NCBI GenBank assembly: GCA_019925105.1
Contig: JAHGAU010000019.1
Span: 496,001-560,000 of the forward strand
DNA: 64,000 nt
DNA from: Niebla homalea
Taxonomy: Eukaryota; Ascomycota; Lecanoromycetes; Lecanorales; Ramalinaceae
Direction: 5' to 3'
The notes under the pieces were generated by a model. The model saw nothing but the letters and a program-made list of their open reading frames with translations, was not told the DNA's origin and did not search any database. Shown piece by piece: positions 62,806-64,000 of the stretch. A program made the translations under genes and the position numbers. Each line of letters starts with the position of its first letter. The first letter of the stretch is position 1.

Positions 62806-64000
62806 TAATCTTATATATAAATATATTATTAACCTATAAATCCTTAATAAGTAACTTAATCGGCCTAGATTTTTTATAAGGTTTTTTAAGTAGTTATTAA
62901 ATCTCTTTTTACGGAATAATAACTTAAATACTTTTTAAAGTAAACAATAATTAATAATTAATAGCCGCCGTCCGTTAACGTTCCGTTAACTTATCGGATT
63001 AAAGTATAAGTTTATTCTATAAAATAAATAATAAAAAAATATTAAAAAATAAAACTTTTTTATAATTTAAACGTTTTAATAAAGGATTAATAAAGTTTAT
63101 TTTATTTTAATGATAAAATACTTTAAAGTTATAATTAATAAGTTTTAAGGCCTATTTAATTTAATATAAGTTTAACGCCGGCTATTTTATAAACCCTTAA
63201 AAGTTATTATAATTTATTTATATTTAAATAACTTTAAAGTTCTTTTTTAAATAATACTGTTATTATTTAAACGTTATAATAATAACGAAAAGCTCTTAAT
63301 TATACGTTTTATAATTTTATTTAATAAAGGTTATTTTTCTGGATTAATACGTAATTAAACGTTAATAACCTTTTTCAAACTATTAAAATAAAATATTTAT
63401 AATAATAAAATTAAATATATCGGTTTCTATTTATATCCCCCGTTTTAAGTTAAAATAACGGAGTAATAACGCGTTAATAAATATCTTATAAAGCCGGCGG
63501 AACGTTATATCTGCCGTATTATTTTATTTTAACGGACTAACCTTCTTCCTTCTTTATTACCCTTAAGTAAATTAATTAAAAACTTAATTATCCTTAAATA
63601 TTTATAAATAAAATAATGATAAAAATTTATAAAGTTTAAAAAAACTTATACTTCTTAATAAGTTTTCAGGATAAATTAATTTTTAATAATTTAAATATAC
63701 TTTTAATCCATTTAAATCCCTTTAATAAAAACGATAAACCTTAAAAACTTTACTTAAATAATATTAAATTAATATTTCTTAAGGTTAACGTAAAGTTAAA
63801 ATTAATAAAATCGCTTAAGAATTTATTAAATATAACGTTAATAATCCGCCGGATTCTTATTAAATATTAAAATATCGTTTAAATAAACTATATAAATTAT
63901 ATCGATAAAATCAATAAAAGTATAATTAATATAAGCTTAAAAGGTTACCGGGGTATTAATTACCTTAAACGGTATAACGAGATACTTAAAGTAACCATAA
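62806..64000 (-). pseudogene. Ty3/gypsy reverse transcriptase, RIP-degraded, runs off the window
   Basis: On the minus strand, about 63995-63860 reads YFKYLVIPFKVINTPVTF, then AYINYTFIDFIDIIYIVYLND. This is the RT palm with the YLDD box changed to YLND (63874-63885, Asp to Asn as a G-to-A change gives). The rest, to 62806, should be connection/RNase H but is too decayed to assign. It continues in the same orientation as the integrase left of LINE copy C. Confidence 0.82.

Noticed and set aside
16031..64000. The AT-rich block as a centromere
   Set aside because: The AT-richness is explained by RIP of identifiable transposons. Nothing in the sequence alone shows centromere function.

Overview
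The window looks like a stretch of a filamentous ascomycete (Pezizomycotina) genome. The evidence is short spliceosomal introns (55-70 bp, GT..AG), a Fot1/pogo-type transposase, Tad1-like LINEs, a chromodomain Ty3/gypsy element, and above all the signature of repeat-induced point mutation (RIP). Most of the sequence is extremely AT-rich, with CA/TG nearly absent, TA everywhere and CG still present. Old coding frames there are broken mainly at codons that were Gln or Trp.

Layout. 1-5.34 kb: two 5'-truncated LINE copies in tandem, then a RIP-destroyed ankyrin-repeat gene. 5.34-16.03 kb: the only normal-composition island. It holds a broken pogo/Fot1 transposase (-), an asparaginyl-tRNA-synthetase-like gene (+), a phytanoyl-CoA-dioxygenase-family gene (-), and a large fusion gene (+) encoding an isoaspartyl peptidase/asparaginase, two HIT-like repeats and an AsnRS-like class II catalytic core without an anticodon-binding domain. 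16.03-64 kb: a nested graveyard of repeats. It contains three full-length ~5.77-kb LINEs bounded by perfect 12-13 bp target-site duplications (16.87-22.65 +, 25.41-31.17 -, 57.02-62.79 +) and several truncated LINEs. There are two families of very small LTR elements (two complete copies of one; one complete copy plus one solo LTR of the other), all four with perfect 5-bp duplications. Four copies of a ~525-bp MITE-like element and a decayed Ty3/gypsy chromovirus split by a LINE complete the set.

The biological core is the gene trio at 7.7-15.5 kb. Two different AsnRS-derived proteins sit within 6 kb of each other, one fused to an asparaginase, with a non-haem iron/2-oxoglutarate oxygenase between them. 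I infer a small accessory gene set acting on aspartate/asparagine (adenylation, amide or isopeptide chemistry, oxidation). A self-resistance or housekeeping role for the free-standing AsnRS is the main alternative. No function beyond the domain level is proven by the sequence.

Outside the island I found no intact protein-coding gene and no RNA gene.
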